A stretch of DNA of 64,000 nucleotides from Candidatus Woesearchaeota archaeon (GTDB lineage Archaea; Nanobdellota; Nanobdellia; Woesearchaeales; GW2011-AR9): the NCBI GenBank assembly GCA_016188115.1, contig JACPIK010000002.1, positions 744,077 to 808,076 of the forward strand, written 5' to 3'. The position numbers and the translations under genes were made by a program. Positions 53,005 to 61,734 of the stretch are shown here, piece after piece. How positions within the stretch are numbered: position 1 is the first letter of the stretch; each line of letters begins with the position of its first letter. Under the pieces are notes generated by a model. It made no database searches. It saw only the letters and a program-made list of their open reading frames with translations, and was not told the origin of the DNA.

Positions 53005-54177
53005 TTAAGATAATTTTCGGACTATTCTTTGAAAATAGTCCTTAGAATACCCCTGTTTATACTCAAACGACAGCTTTCGTAAAATATCACAATCAATTTC
53101 TACGCCCAACAACTTCAAACGTCGTTCTAATCGACAAAAATATTCAACTACTTGAGTAACATTAGTTGGTCGATCAGTATACTTTGCTCTCTCAAAATCA
53201 AGAAAAACAGGCTTATTGGTTTTTGTAATAATTATATGTTTAAAAGGATGATGCATTTCTTCTTTAGTGATTTTGAGAGTATCTAAGATATAACACTGCA
53301 TTAAAATTGCATTTAACATCTTGTGAATTATTGGAGAAGATTGATTTTTTAACCATTCTTCAAATAACAATCCTTCAACAAATTCAATGATAATGTAATC
53401 TTTCCCTTGATCAATGAGTTTTGGACCTATCTGTTTTGTATTCACGATCCGTAACATCTGCGCCTCCCGATCAAGCGCCGCTAATGACCCAGAATCAGCA
53501 CGCTGAACTTTAATTGCAACCTTCTTTTTTCTAAGATAAGCAACATAGACTACACCACGTTTTCCTTTAGCACAGTACCCCAAACGAGATACCCATTTTT
53601 GCTCTAATTCTTGATGAAGTTGAGATTTGGTAATTTTATATACATACAACTCTTCAAATGAAATTTTGTGTCTACCTACTTCTACCCAATCTAAAAGATG
53701 ATTTCGCAAAATTTCTTCAATCTTGTTCTTGTTAGTAAGTGTAGAAAAAAGGAAAAGAATAATTCCGTTAGAACTCAAATAAGAATCAACTTGCTCGAAA
53801 AAGCGTTCTGAAATCTCCCAACCTTTCTTCCCCCCATACAACGCCATATCTGCAACATCATCTCTTCCTTGAGGCAGATACGGTGCATTGAAAATAATGA
53901 CATCAAATTGTTGTTTTGGAACGTTTTCAAATAAATCACTGTGAATAACTTTAAGTCTTGATAATTTCCGCTGTTTTTTGATAGTTTGAAGATGTTTAAT
54001 AACTTCCGGATTAAGATCAAGAGCAGTAACATCTTTAACGCAACCTAACTTTAAAGCAGTTAACGCTTGAATTCCCGAACCAGTACCAACATCCAATACT
54101 TTCCCAAACGCATATTTTTCTACTGCTTTTTGTAACAAGTAAGAATCTTCAGCTGGTTCGTAGATGGATTCATGCAT
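53005..54177 (-). CDS. HemK-type methyltransferase fused to protein-kinase-like domain
   Basis: 390 aa. Residues 1-190 are a HemK2/Mtq2-type glutamine methyltransferase: MHESIYEPAEDSYLLQKAV, LDVGTGSGIQAL and FNAPYLPQGRD (NPPY form as NAPY). This family methylates the release-factor GGQ Gln. Residues 200-390 look like a small kinase: VYVAYLRKKKVAIKVQ (ATP Lys), LDREAQMLRI (helix-C Glu), IIIEFVEG (hinge), HHPFKHIIIT (catalytic loop, with the usual Asn replaced) and VFLDFERA (DFG as DFE). The C-terminal part resembles an archaeal RIO/Bud32-like kinase group. One continuous frame, so a true fusion. Confidence 0.75.
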   Translation of the reverse strand: MHESIYEPAEDSYLLQKAVEKYAFGKVLDVGTGSGIQALTALKLGCVKDVTALDLNPEVIKHLQTIKKQRKLSRLKVIHSDLFENVPKQQFDVIIFNAPYLPQGRDDVADMALYGGKKGWEISERFFEQVDSYLSSNGIILFLFSTLTNKNKIEEILRNHLLDWVEVGRHKISFEELYVYKITKSQLHQELEQKWVSRLGYCAKGKRGVVYVAYLRKKKVAIKVQRADSGSLAALDREAQMLRIVNTKQIGPKLIDQGKDYIIIEFVEGLLFEEWLKNQSSPIIHKMLNAILMQCYILDTLKITKEEMHHPFKHIIITKTNKPVFLDFERAKYTDRPTNVTQVVEYFCRLERRLKLLGVEIDCDILRKLSFEYKQGYSKDYFQRIVRKLS

Positions 54178-54223
54178 AGAACAAGAAGAACATGATTTCT
54201 ACATAAAGATTATGCTTAAAAAA

Positions 54224-54934
54224 TTAGCGAGAAAGACTTCCAAGAAACAATTCAATTTTGTTAACATCTTCCTTCTTACCCAAATCCAACCAATAATCAT
54301 GAATTGTGAGCACTTTAACTTTCTTACGTTTTGCAAGTATATTAATAGAATCAGTAAGTTCAAACTCCCCTCGCTGAGAAGGTTGAAGACCATCTAATGT
54401 ATCCCAAATCTCAGAAGTAAAAGTATACACCCCGGCACTTGCAAGATTCCCAATAAATTCACGAGGTTTTTCAACAACATGTTCTAAAAACCCATTTTTC
54501 ACGTCTAGAATACCATAGCGTTCGGGTTCATCAACAACTTTGCCCATAATATAACAAAAACCATCATTATGGTTGAGACGTTTGAAATCTTCAATGGAAA
54601 GCAACCCATCGCCACCTACCACAACAAATGAATCTCTACCACAAAATGTCTTTGCACAACGTAACGCATCTCCCGTTCCTTTTTGTTCTTGTTGTTCAAG
54701 AAATGTAAACGAAACTAAAGTGGGTGCTTTATACTGCCTCATGACAAAATCAATGATCTGTTCTTTACGATATCCTACAACAATGGCGATTTCTTTGTAT
54801 CCTGCAGCAATTAAGTTATCTAATACATAGGATAAAAAGGGTTTGCCATTGATTGGCACGAGAACTTTTGCAAGAGTATCTGTAAGAGGTGCTAAACGGG
54901 TGCCTTTTCCCGCTGCTAAAATCACGACTTTCAT
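54224..54934 (-). CDS. Sugar-phosphate nucleotidyltransferase
   Basis: About 236 aa. Signature VVILAAGKGTRLAPLTDTLA, KVLVPINGKPFLSYVLDNL, VVGGDGLLS (metal Asp), FLEHVVEKPREF and SAGVYTFTSEIWD. It activates a sugar 1-phosphate with NTP (GlmU/RmlA/RffH-like fold, no acetyltransferase extension) for glycan synthesis. The start is uncertain: the first ATG at 54958 overlaps the upstream stop as ATGA, while ATG 54934 (MKVVILAAG) has GTAGGA just upstream and is the usual family start. In an operon with HAD and YvcK-like genes. Confidence 0.85.
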   Translation of the reverse strand: MKVVILAAGKGTRLAPLTDTLAKVLVPINGKPFLSYVLDNLIAAGYKEIAIVVGYRKEQIIDFVMRQYKAPTLVSFTFLEQQEQKGTGDALRCAKTFCGRDSFVVVGGDGLLSIEDFKRLNHNDGFCYIMGKVVDEPERYGILDVKNGFLEHVVEKPREFIGNLASAGVYTFTSEIWDTLDGLQPSQRGEFELTDSINILAKRKKVKVLTIHDYWLDLGKKEDVNKIELFLGSLSR

Positions 54935-54954
54935 GTTTCCTACATCCACCATAA

Positions 54955-55650
54955 TCATAATGCCCCTTTCTCAATTTTTGCCAACACATCAAGAATCTCA
55001 TTAAGACTACGAACAGAAGCAGTCGCCATTTTCTTCCCTTTCTCGTCATGTTTACCGCGACCCCATTGAATGTGAATCGTTTTCATGCCTAACAATGCTG
55101 CCGGCATTAAATCTAGATCAAATTTATCACCAACAACAATAGCTTTAACTGGAGATATTTGAAAATGTTTGAGAACTTCTTGGTACGCGGTTTTTTTATC
55201 ATAAATAGAAATAACCACTATTTTACGAAATAAAGAAGTAGCAATACCCGCCGTCGCCATCTTATGATACTGAAGCTTCTCCTCGCCTTTTGAAACAATT
55301 ACTAATGTATGCTGACCCTGAAGTGATTGAAGTAATTCCACCGCACCAGGAAGAGCAGAATAGGTATTTTTGTCTAGATTGCCATAATACGCTTTCTCTG
55401 CAATAAGAGCAAATTTATCTTTGTCTGTATTTTTCTCAAACTTAATCGTAGACAGAAATATCTTTATTGCTTCAGATCCGGTGGGAGCAGTTGAATCAAT
55501 TTCCCGTAATTGTTTTAGAGCATCATCATTGCCAAAGGGAAGTTTTAGTCCAGCTGTAATCATAGCATTGATTGCATCTTTTGTTTTATACTCACGTGCT
55601 ACTTTAGCAGTATCAACTAATGTGTCATCAAGATCAAAAATGATTAACAT
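54955..55650 (-). CDS. HAD-superfamily hydrolase
   Basis: 231 aa. The nucleophile motif is IIFDLDDTLVD at the very start, motif II is LVIVSKGEEKLQ (Ser), Lys in motif III, and motif IV is VVGDKFDLDLMPAALLGM, with a helical cap between. A phosphatase of a small molecule, sugar phosphate or nucleotide. Substrate unknown. It overlaps the nucleotidyltransferase reading frame, if the first ATG there is used, and follows the YvcK-like gene by 18 bp. Confidence 0.83.
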   Translation of the reverse strand: MLIIFDLDDTLVDTAKVAREYKTKDAINAMITAGLKLPFGNDDALKQLREIDSTAPTGSEAIKIFLSTIKFEKNTDKDKFALIAEKAYYGNLDKNTYSALPGAVELLQSLQGQHTLVIVSKGEEKLQYHKMATAGIATSLFRKIVVISIYDKKTAYQEVLKHFQISPVKAIVVGDKFDLDLMPAALLGMKTIHIQWGRGKHDEKGKKMATASVRSLNEILDVLAKIEKGAL

Positions 55651-55668
55651 TCCATACCCCTCAATGAT

Positions 55669-56652
55669 TCAACGACCAACAATATCCATCACCTGTTTTG
55701 CCACCTTGTCCGGATCATGACGAATCAACGCGCGTTGAGCTGCCAAAACATCATTTGCTTTACGTTCATTGACTGTTTTACTTAATAGATCTGCCCGAAT
55801 AATTCTCTTATCTCCGTTCAAATCATCAACAACTAACTCCTTCTCCGCAGCATACTTCTTCAGAACCGACGCAGAAGGTGACGCAGTATTAACAAGAATG
55901 AAATCGAAAATATCTTCATCAGTAAACTTCGTAATCTCACGCACATAATCACTTGTTTTAAACCCAGTGGTCTGACCATTCCGGTTCATTAAATTGAGCA
56001 CCAAAATTTTCTTTGCTTTAGTACGCAAAAGTGCTTTACAAATTTGATCCACTAATAAGACAGGAATCAACGAAGTATACAATCCGCCAGGAGCCATTAC
56101 CACTGCATCAGCGTTCATGATCTCTTCTACCGCATGAGAATCAACGCGCGGTTTTGGTTCAAGGTAAATGCTTTTATATCCTTGATCCAGTTTATCTGAA
56201 GTATAAATTTCCCCTTCCCCATTAAGAAGAGTTCCATCATTAAGCACCATGCGCAAACGTACTTGATTAGTCGTTGCAGGAATCACCTTTCCTTTAATCG
56301 AGAGGATACGCCCTACTTCTTCAACAGCCTGCTCAAAACTGCCCGTCACTTTCTCTAACGCAGATAAGAAAATATTGCCAAAACTATGGCCCTTAAGACC
56401 GCCATTTTCAAAACGATAATTCATCAAATCGCGCATTAAATCACTTGATTCAGAAAGGGCAACTAAACATTGACGTACATCACCAGGCGGAAGAACACCT
56501 AGTTCATCACGAAGAATACCTGTGCTGCCACCATCATCCGCCATAGAAACAACTGCACTAATATCAACATCATATTTCTTTAAACCAGAAAGAACGACGA
56601 AATTGCCCGTACCACCCCCTATGACAACAATTTTTTTAGCAGGATTGACCAT
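55669..56652 (-). CDS. yvcK: YvcK/CofD-family protein (gluconeogenesis factor type)
   Basis: 327 aa. IVVIGGGTGNFVVLSGLK near the N-terminus, VSMADDGGSTGILRDELG, LPPGDVRQCLVALS, GHSFGNIFLSALEKVTG, and VVMAPGGLYTSLIPVLLV are all YvcK hallmarks. In bacteria it binds UDP-sugars and controls central carbon metabolism and cell-wall precursors, partly by activating GlmS. Here glmS lies just upstream in the same direction (one small gene between), which fits that link. Confidence 0.88.
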   Translation of the reverse strand: MVNPAKKIVVIGGGTGNFVVLSGLKKYDVDISAVVSMADDGGSTGILRDELGVLPPGDVRQCLVALSESSDLMRDLMNYRFENGGLKGHSFGNIFLSALEKVTGSFEQAVEEVGRILSIKGKVIPATTNQVRLRMVLNDGTLLNGEGEIYTSDKLDQGYKSIYLEPKPRVDSHAVEEIMNADAVVMAPGGLYTSLIPVLLVDQICKALLRTKAKKILVLNLMNRNGQTTGFKTSDYVREITKFTDEDIFDFILVNTASPSASVLKKYAAEKELVVDDLNGDKRIIRADLLSKTVNERKANDVLAAQRALIRHDPDKVAKQVMDIVGR

Positions 56653-56748
56653 GAGACAAGGGCGAGAAATGGGCTTTTAAACATTATGGAAAAGAAACCG
56701 TGAAATGAATTTAAAAAATAAAGAATAAGCAGAAAATAAGAACAAGAC

Positions 56749-57099
56749 TTAACCAAAATAATCCCATATTCGCCCTATCAGAGATTTTGGTGCAACAAGA
56801 TTAGTGCGGTTAGTGTTTCTAGCAATGACCAACCCCTTATCGTATAAGCTCTGTGCGGGTTGAGAAGTTCTCCCTACCGTATTAATCACATAATCTCCAT
56901 TAAATGGTTGAACACCACACAGATCTGCAACATCTTGATGGGTAACAAAAGTGTCAGTGAATGATCCTTCCAACATAAATCGATGAAAATACAAATCTAC
57001 TAATCTCTCATGTTCTGAAGAAGTCACAGGCCAATAACGCTCACCAAATTGTAAAAAGCATTTATCATCACCGGTTATAAAAATTCGTGCGTCTCTCAT
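56749..57099 (-). CDS. Hypothetical protein downstream of glmS
   Basis: 116 aa from ATG 57099 (MRDARIFITGDDK), one base after the glmS stop, with GGTGGA in the glmS end as ribosome-binding site. Earlier in-frame codons lie inside glmS. Contains ERLVDLYFHRFMLE, VTHQDVADLCGVQP and AQSLYDKGLVI, which could be a helix-turn-helix-like or winged fold. Not recognised. Probably translated with glmS. Confidence 0.6.
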   Translation of the reverse strand: MRDARIFITGDDKCFLQFGERYWPVTSSEHERLVDLYFHRFMLEGSFTDTFVTHQDVADLCGVQPFNGDYVINTVGRTSQPAQSLYDKGLVIARNTNRTNLVAPKSLIGRIWDYFG

Positions 57100-57100
57100 T

Positions 57101-58846
57101 TTATTCCACCGTAACCGACTTCGCAAGATTCCTCGGCTTGTCAATATCACATTCCCTCATATCAGCAATGTGATACGCAAATAAATGTAACACTACCGAT
57201 TCCAACAAAGGATACAACAAAGGATCCACTTTAGGCAAATAGAAAATATCATCCGCAAGTGCCGCTAATTTCCCATCTCCGATAGTTCCCAACGCCACTA
57301 CCCTTCCACGTCGAGCCTTTACTTCTTGAATATTACTTAACATTTTATCATGAAACTCATCTTGAGGACATATCGCAAAGGTAGGCATATCTTCACACAC
57401 CAATGCCAATGGACCATGTTTTAGTTCACCACCAGGATACGCTTCCGCATGAATATACGCAATCTCTTTCAACTTGAGCGCGCCCTCTAAAGCAAGAGGA
57501 AAATTGCGATTACGACCAATAAATAAGAAATTTTGATACAAAGCATAACGCTGTGAAACAGATTTTATACTTGCCGAGAGTTCAATTAAAGATATAATAT
57601 GAGAAGAATAACCCTCAAACTCAAACGTCTTGCCTGCAAGATGATACGCTAATTGATACATCGCAATACATTGCGCTAAAAATGCTTTCGTCGAAGCAAC
57701 ACTAATTTCTGGACCATTAGTACGTGTATAGACTACTTCATCAACCTCACGCGCAATCGTACTGCCCACAACATTAATCACACCAAGAGTATGTGCTCCT
57801 CTTTGTTTAGCTAAACGAACAGCAGCAAGTGTATCAGCCGTCTCGCCACTTTGAGAAATAACCACAACTAAATCCCCTTTCGTCACGATTGGCACGCGAT
57901 AACGAAACTCAGAACCAAGATCAATAGACACGGGAATTTGAGCCACCTGTTCAATAATATATTTTCCAAGCACACTCACAAAACTTGCCCCACCACAAGC
58001 CACGATATAGACTTGATTCCACGAACGTGCGCAAGAAAAACGGACTTTGAGAGACTCTTCCACAACTTTATCCTGTTCACTGATCTCTTTGATCATAAAA
58101 TGTTTATAACCCTGTTTTTGTGCCTGCTCAATACTCCAATGTACTTCTTTAATCTCGTTAGCAACCTGCTTTCCTTCAAAAGTGTAGGATATTACATCCT
58201 GATCTGTAATACGCACAACTTCAAAATCACGCACATAAATTACACGACGAGTATACTCTACCAACGCAGCAACATCAGACGCAAAAAAATTCTCACCCTC
58301 ACCTACCCCCACAATAAGCGGACTGCCATTACGCGCTCCAATAATTTCTCGTGATCCAGTGTGCAGCACACACAGAGAATAAGCACCCTGTAAACGAGGT
58401 AAAATAGAAAAAACCGCTTTAAGTAAATCACCACGATATACTTTTGCAATCAAATGAACCAACACTTCAGAATCGGTATCAGAACTAAAATTAACACCCT
58501 GTGATCGCAACTCCTCTTTAAGTTCAAGATAATTCTCAATGATACCATTGTGAATTAAAACAAATTGACCACTTTCATCTACAAACGGATGAGCATTTTT
58601 CTGTACTGGCGGCCCATGTGTGGCCCAACGTGTGTGCCCAATACCATATGTGCCTTTCATCTGCTCGAAATGCATTGTTTTCTCAACCGCATCAACCCGA
58701 CCAGCATCTTTACGCAAATCAATATGATTGCCCTCGATCGTCGCAATACCCACAGAATCATAACCACGATATTCTAACAACCGCAACCCTTTAAGAATCA
58801 AAGCACCTGCCGGTTTTGGTCCAACATACCCCAATATGCCACACAT
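57101..58846 (-). CDS. glmS: Glutamine-fructose-6-phosphate aminotransferase (isomerizing)
   Basis: 581 aa, normal length. An N-terminal glutaminase with the catalytic Cys at position 2 (MCGILGYVG), YRGYDSVGIA, GIGHTRWATHG and HNGIIENY. Two SIS domains follow: VACGGASFVSVLG, SIDLGSEFRYR, VVISQSGETADT and LGRNRNFPLALEGALKLKEI-like segments, ending CDIDKPRNLAKSVTVE with the family's Lys. It makes glucosamine 6-phosphate, the first step to UDP-GlcNAc for glycoprotein glycans. A TATA element about 30 bp before the ATG. First gene of the sugar-nucleotide group. Confidence 0.95.
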   Translation of the reverse strand: MCGILGYVGPKPAGALILKGLRLLEYRGYDSVGIATIEGNHIDLRKDAGRVDAVEKTMHFEQMKGTYGIGHTRWATHGPPVQKNAHPFVDESGQFVLIHNGIIENYLELKEELRSQGVNFSSDTDSEVLVHLIAKVYRGDLLKAVFSILPRLQGAYSLCVLHTGSREIIGARNGSPLIVGVGEGENFFASDVAALVEYTRRVIYVRDFEVVRITDQDVISYTFEGKQVANEIKEVHWSIEQAQKQGYKHFMIKEISEQDKVVEESLKVRFSCARSWNQVYIVACGGASFVSVLGKYIIEQVAQIPVSIDLGSEFRYRVPIVTKGDLVVVISQSGETADTLAAVRLAKQRGAHTLGVINVVGSTIAREVDEVVYTRTNGPEISVASTKAFLAQCIAMYQLAYHLAGKTFEFEGYSSHIISLIELSASIKSVSQRYALYQNFLFIGRNRNFPLALEGALKLKEIAYIHAEAYPGGELKHGPLALVCEDMPTFAICPQDEFHDKMLSNIQEVKARRGRVVALGTIGDGKLAALADDIFYLPKVDPLLYPLLESVVLHLFAYHIADMRECDIDKPRNLAKSVTVE

Positions 58847-58912
58847 AAATACAAATCCATTAAAAGTGGTTTATAAGGTTTGTTAAAGAAAGAGTTAGTA
58901 GGTATAAATTAA

Positions 58913-59827
58913 TCAATATATCTCTTCCACAATATTATGTGTCGAATAAAGAACCTGCGACAAAAACAATAGGATTGCTCGATCTTTTTCAGTATTGCTA
59001 TTTGATAACGAAACCATTTCTAGCTCTAACAAGTTCATTTTTGATTTAAATATCGTCAACTCATGAGGAGTATAATGTTCCGTCATCCTTGCACAGTATT
59101 GAACTAAATCCGAAATCTTTCTGAAAAAATGAAGAAGGGAATCGCTCACCTTTCTCTTACCAAGAGCAGACACACCATATTTCCCCAAAACATATCTACC
59201 TATGTTACGATATTGATCAGTAATCTCTTCTAATAAACAGACTATACGATATTTTGAGTTTGTTTTTTTAGAATCTTTATATCCTCGAAGATTGAGCATT
59301 CGTCGACAGAACAGGTCTAATTTGTTTGCTTGTTTCTCTAACAAAATACATTTTTCAATTTTATCATATTTTCCTTCCGCTAGCAGCTCTAAAAGCTCAA
59401 TACCCATACTAATTGTCACATTAACCAATCGATGATACATTGAATCAAATTCTTCTTGAATACCAAACGCGATATTTTTCAATACACAATACTTTTCACC
59501 CTGCTCAATAATCTCAAACCCAATCAAGTAAGGAAGATAATCATAAATTCGCTTAAGATGATCAGAACTGTTAAAATTAATCCTAATCACATCATAACCT
59601 AACCTATAAGGGACATAGACCATCCACCCTCCAAACGTATCTTGATTTGAAACATCAACAGTAATACTCCCTAACGCTAATGGCTTACTAGAATTAAATA
59701 AAAGTTCTTTTCCATTTTCAACAAGATCAATCTCATCACCAGCCTGTAATCCATTTTCTTTCACCCATTTACTAGGCAAACTAACTGTAAGAGTATTAGT
59801 GCCAACCCGATTGATCTTACGCTTCAT
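58913..59827 (-). CDS. AbrB-type DNA-binding domain fused to PhoU-like domain
   Basis: 304 aa. Residues 1-45 are a SpoVT-AbrB swapped hairpin: INRVGTNTLTVSLPSKWVKE, GDEIDLVENGKELLF. From about residue 110 the chain has repeated amphipathic helices of the PhoU type (EEFDSMYHRLVNVTISMGIE, LEEITDQYRNIGRYVLGKYG). Archaeal proteins of this layout are taken to be regulators, often of phosphate uptake. No pst genes are in view. ATG 59827 is used and the GTG three codons earlier is rejected. The 148-bp divergent spacer carries palindromes suited to a dimeric AbrB-type binder. Confidence 0.82.
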   Translation of the reverse strand: MKRKINRVGTNTLTVSLPSKWVKENGLQAGDEIDLVENGKELLFNSSKPLALGSITVDVSNQDTFGGWMVYVPYRLGYDVIRINFNSSDHLKRIYDYLPYLIGFEIIEQGEKYCVLKNIAFGIQEEFDSMYHRLVNVTISMGIELLELLAEGKYDKIEKCILLEKQANKLDLFCRRMLNLRGYKDSKKTNSKYRIVCLLEEITDQYRNIGRYVLGKYGVSALGKRKVSDSLLHFFRKISDLVQYCARMTEHYTPHELTIFKSKMNLLELEMVSLSNSNTEKDRAILLFLSQVLYSTHNIVEEIY

Positions 59828-59868
59828 AGAGTGCACAGATAAACCATTAGTTAAAAATCTTTCTAAAA

Positions 59869-59939
59869 AGTAATTATATAATTACTGATAATAAATACAA
59901 TTAGTAAAAGTATATATTTTTTAGGAAAAATTACTAATT
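59869..59939. promoter_or_regulatory. Operator-like palindromes in the divergent spacer
   Basis: AGTAATTATATAATTACT (59869-59886) is an 18-bp perfect palindrome. AATTAGTAA (59899-59907) and TTACTAATT (59931-59939) form a second inverted pair around the TATA-like AGTATATATTTT. The shared core AATTAcT/AgTAATT points to one binding protein covering both promoters, most simply the AbrB-PhoU protein itself. Confidence 0.5.
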
Positions 59940-59975
59940 ATCTAGTCTTTAAGAAAATAAGACAGAGGAGACACA

Positions 59976-60524
59976 ATGACCACAATAGAAGACATGATAT
60001 TAATAAGGCAAAATATCACAAAGATAGAAAGAAACGCAAGTCTTTCAGCATTGGAAGTATATACAAGATTGGAGCCAATTCAAGTTCCCCATCTTGAAGA
60101 GAAACTATTAGAAAACAGTATTTTTCCAACAAAAGAAGCATACCAAACAGGTTTTTCTGAATTAAAAAAATATCTAGCCATTGCTGCAACATCCGCTGGA
60201 CCCGTGGCAATGACTAGCCAAGAAGTGGATGCAACATGGCATCAGTTTATACTTTTTACTAGAGAGTACACACAGTTTTGTTCAGATAACTTAGGAAGAT
60301 ATATTCATCATGAACCAAATACCAGTACTACCACACTAAGCGATATGAAAGCAAGCATTGAAAATTTTGTCCAAGCATATGAAACAAATTTTGGAAGAAC
60401 TCACCCAATATGGAATCTCTCTGAATACACCGCCGACTGTACCGGTTCGAGTTGTCAATCAGTGTGTAATGCACCAAGCTGCTACAGTATAGATAAACCA
60501 TTGTCCGAGAACACAATACCATAA
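59976..60524 (+). CDS. Glycine-rich-domain-like (GRDP/DUF1399-type) small protein
   Basis: 182 aa. The block EVDATWHQFILFTREYTQF followed by CSDNLGRYIHHEP matches the W-H-x-H-x-x-x-T-x-x-Y-x-x-F-C motif of GRDP-like/DUF1399 proteins, whose function is unknown. Conserved His, Cys and Tyr could hold a metal or cofactor. The C-terminal tail has four Cys (DCTGSSCQSVCNAPSCYS) and may bind zinc or iron. AGAGGAG precedes the ATG. Its stop overlaps the start of the kinase gene (TAATG). Confidence 0.6.
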   Translation: MTTIEDMILIRQNITKIERNASLSALEVYTRLEPIQVPHLEEKLLENSIFPTKEAYQTGFSELKKYLAIAATSAGPVAMTSQEVDATWHQFILFTREYTQFCSDNLGRYIHHEPNTSTTTLSDMKASIENFVQAYETNFGRTHPIWNLSEYTADCTGSSCQSVCNAPSCYSIDKPLSENTIP

Positions 60525-61036
60525 TGCCCATAGATTATTTAGTACTAAGAGGACCAATTGGTGTTGGAAAAACTACCACTGCATACAAATTAATGGAAAA
60601 ACTTAGATTAGATAATATTATTTTTTCATATTTTTGTTTAGACTTAATTGGCAGAGACCTAATAGGAGGAGAACCCTCATCTAAAAGACGCCAAGATACG
60701 ATGAATATGATTGCACCAGAGATAAATAATCAGATCACACAAAAGCGGTTTCCGATTATAGATGGACTTTTTGATACAAAACTAATTGAACTTACTGATT
60801 TAGTTATAACTGGAAAACCGCTTTATATTACATTACATGCCCCCTTAGCAATTTGCTATGTGAGAAACAACAAAAGAGAAGGAGCTAAAAAAAGAGAATT
60901 TGAAAAAGTAAAGAAGTCTTACGAAATGACCTTAGCCCCCCATTCGACAGAAGTAGTAATTGAAAATACTAATGACATCACAACAACAGTTGAAAAAATT
61001 TACCAATTAATCCAAAATGAAAGAATAACAAGTTAA
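60524..61036 (+). CDS. P-loop kinase (AAA_33 type)
   Basis: 170 aa. The P-loop is VLRGPIGVGKTTTAYKLM, followed by FSYFCLDLIGRDLIGG, RFPIIDGLFDTKL (Walker B-like) and a lid ICYVRNNKREGAKKREFEK with basic residues. Similar to small kinases acting on nucleosides, sugars or RNA ends. Substrate unknown. Co-translated with the GRDP-like protein through the one-base TAATG overlap, so a functional pair is likely. Confidence 0.7.
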   Translation: MPIDYLVLRGPIGVGKTTTAYKLMEKLRLDNIIFSYFCLDLIGRDLIGGEPSSKRRQDTMNMIAPEINNQITQKRFPIIDGLFDTKLIELTDLVITGKPLYITLHAPLAICYVRNNKREGAKKREFEKVKKSYEMTLAPHSTEVVIENTNDITTTVEKIYQLIQNERITS

Positions 61037-61090
61037 CACAATATAAAAAAAAGAAAAAATCAGAAAATAAAGAAAAAGAGACCCAAGACC

Positions 61091-61717
61091 CTATTCGTCA
61101 ACAAAATCTTCTAATTTAGCAGGTAACTCTTCATTAGTACCAAGTACACCACGTTTACGAAGATACTCACGAGCAACAAGATAGAAGCAAATGCCTACAG
61201 ATTTCTTTCCCTTGTTGTTACAAGGCACAACTAAATCAATTTTGTTAGATTGATTGTTGGTATCACATAACGCAATAACTGGAATACCTACTTTATTGGC
61301 ATCTTCAACAGCATTACGATCAGGCCAAGGATCACAAACCATGATAATTTTTGGCTCAGTAAAAGTATCCAAATTAGAGTTAGTTAAAATTCCAGGAGGA
61401 TAACGACCAGTAATCACACGAATACCAGTCAATTTTTCCAATTGGCGAAGTGATTTCCATCCATTCTCACGACGGCAGATAATTAAAATATCCTGTGGTT
61501 CGTAATTAGATAAGAGATTGATTGCAAGACGTAAACGCTCATCAATTTTTTTCAAATTAAGAACACTTAACCCATCTGGACGAGTTTTGTAAATAAAATT
61601 AGACATATATTTGGTCTTAAACTTAGTTCCAATATGAATACCACTTTTAAGATACTCATTAGAATCAATCAAAAAATCATCAGATGTCTCTGTTACAATT
61701 GCATTTGTGTCTTTCAT
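61091..61717 (-). CDS. rps2: Small ribosomal subunit protein uS2
   Basis: About 208 aa, archaeal-type uS2: LKSGIHIGTKFKTKYM, YKTRPDGLSVLNLKKIDERL, GRYPPGILTN, PKIIMVCDPWPDRNAVEDAN, VGIPVIALCDTNNQSNKIDL and VVPCNNKGKKSVGICFYLVA. Binds the 30S head-body junction. The ATG 61717 follows AGGTGA, and the in-frame GTG within that site is rejected. It is not in the usual archaeal cluster (rpl13, rps9, rpoN, eno): enolase is 49 kb away. A long structured leader lies upstream. Confidence 0.94.
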   Translation of the reverse strand: MKDTNAIVTETSDDFLIDSNEYLKSGIHIGTKFKTKYMSNFIYKTRPDGLSVLNLKKIDERLRLAINLLSNYEPQDILIICRRENGWKSLRQLEKLTGIRVITGRYPPGILTNSNLDTFTEPKIIMVCDPWPDRNAVEDANKVGIPVIALCDTNNQSNKIDLVVPCNNKGKKSVGICFYLVAREYLRKRGVLGTNEELPAKLEDFVDE

Positions 61718-61734
61718 GTTATTCACCTATTCCT

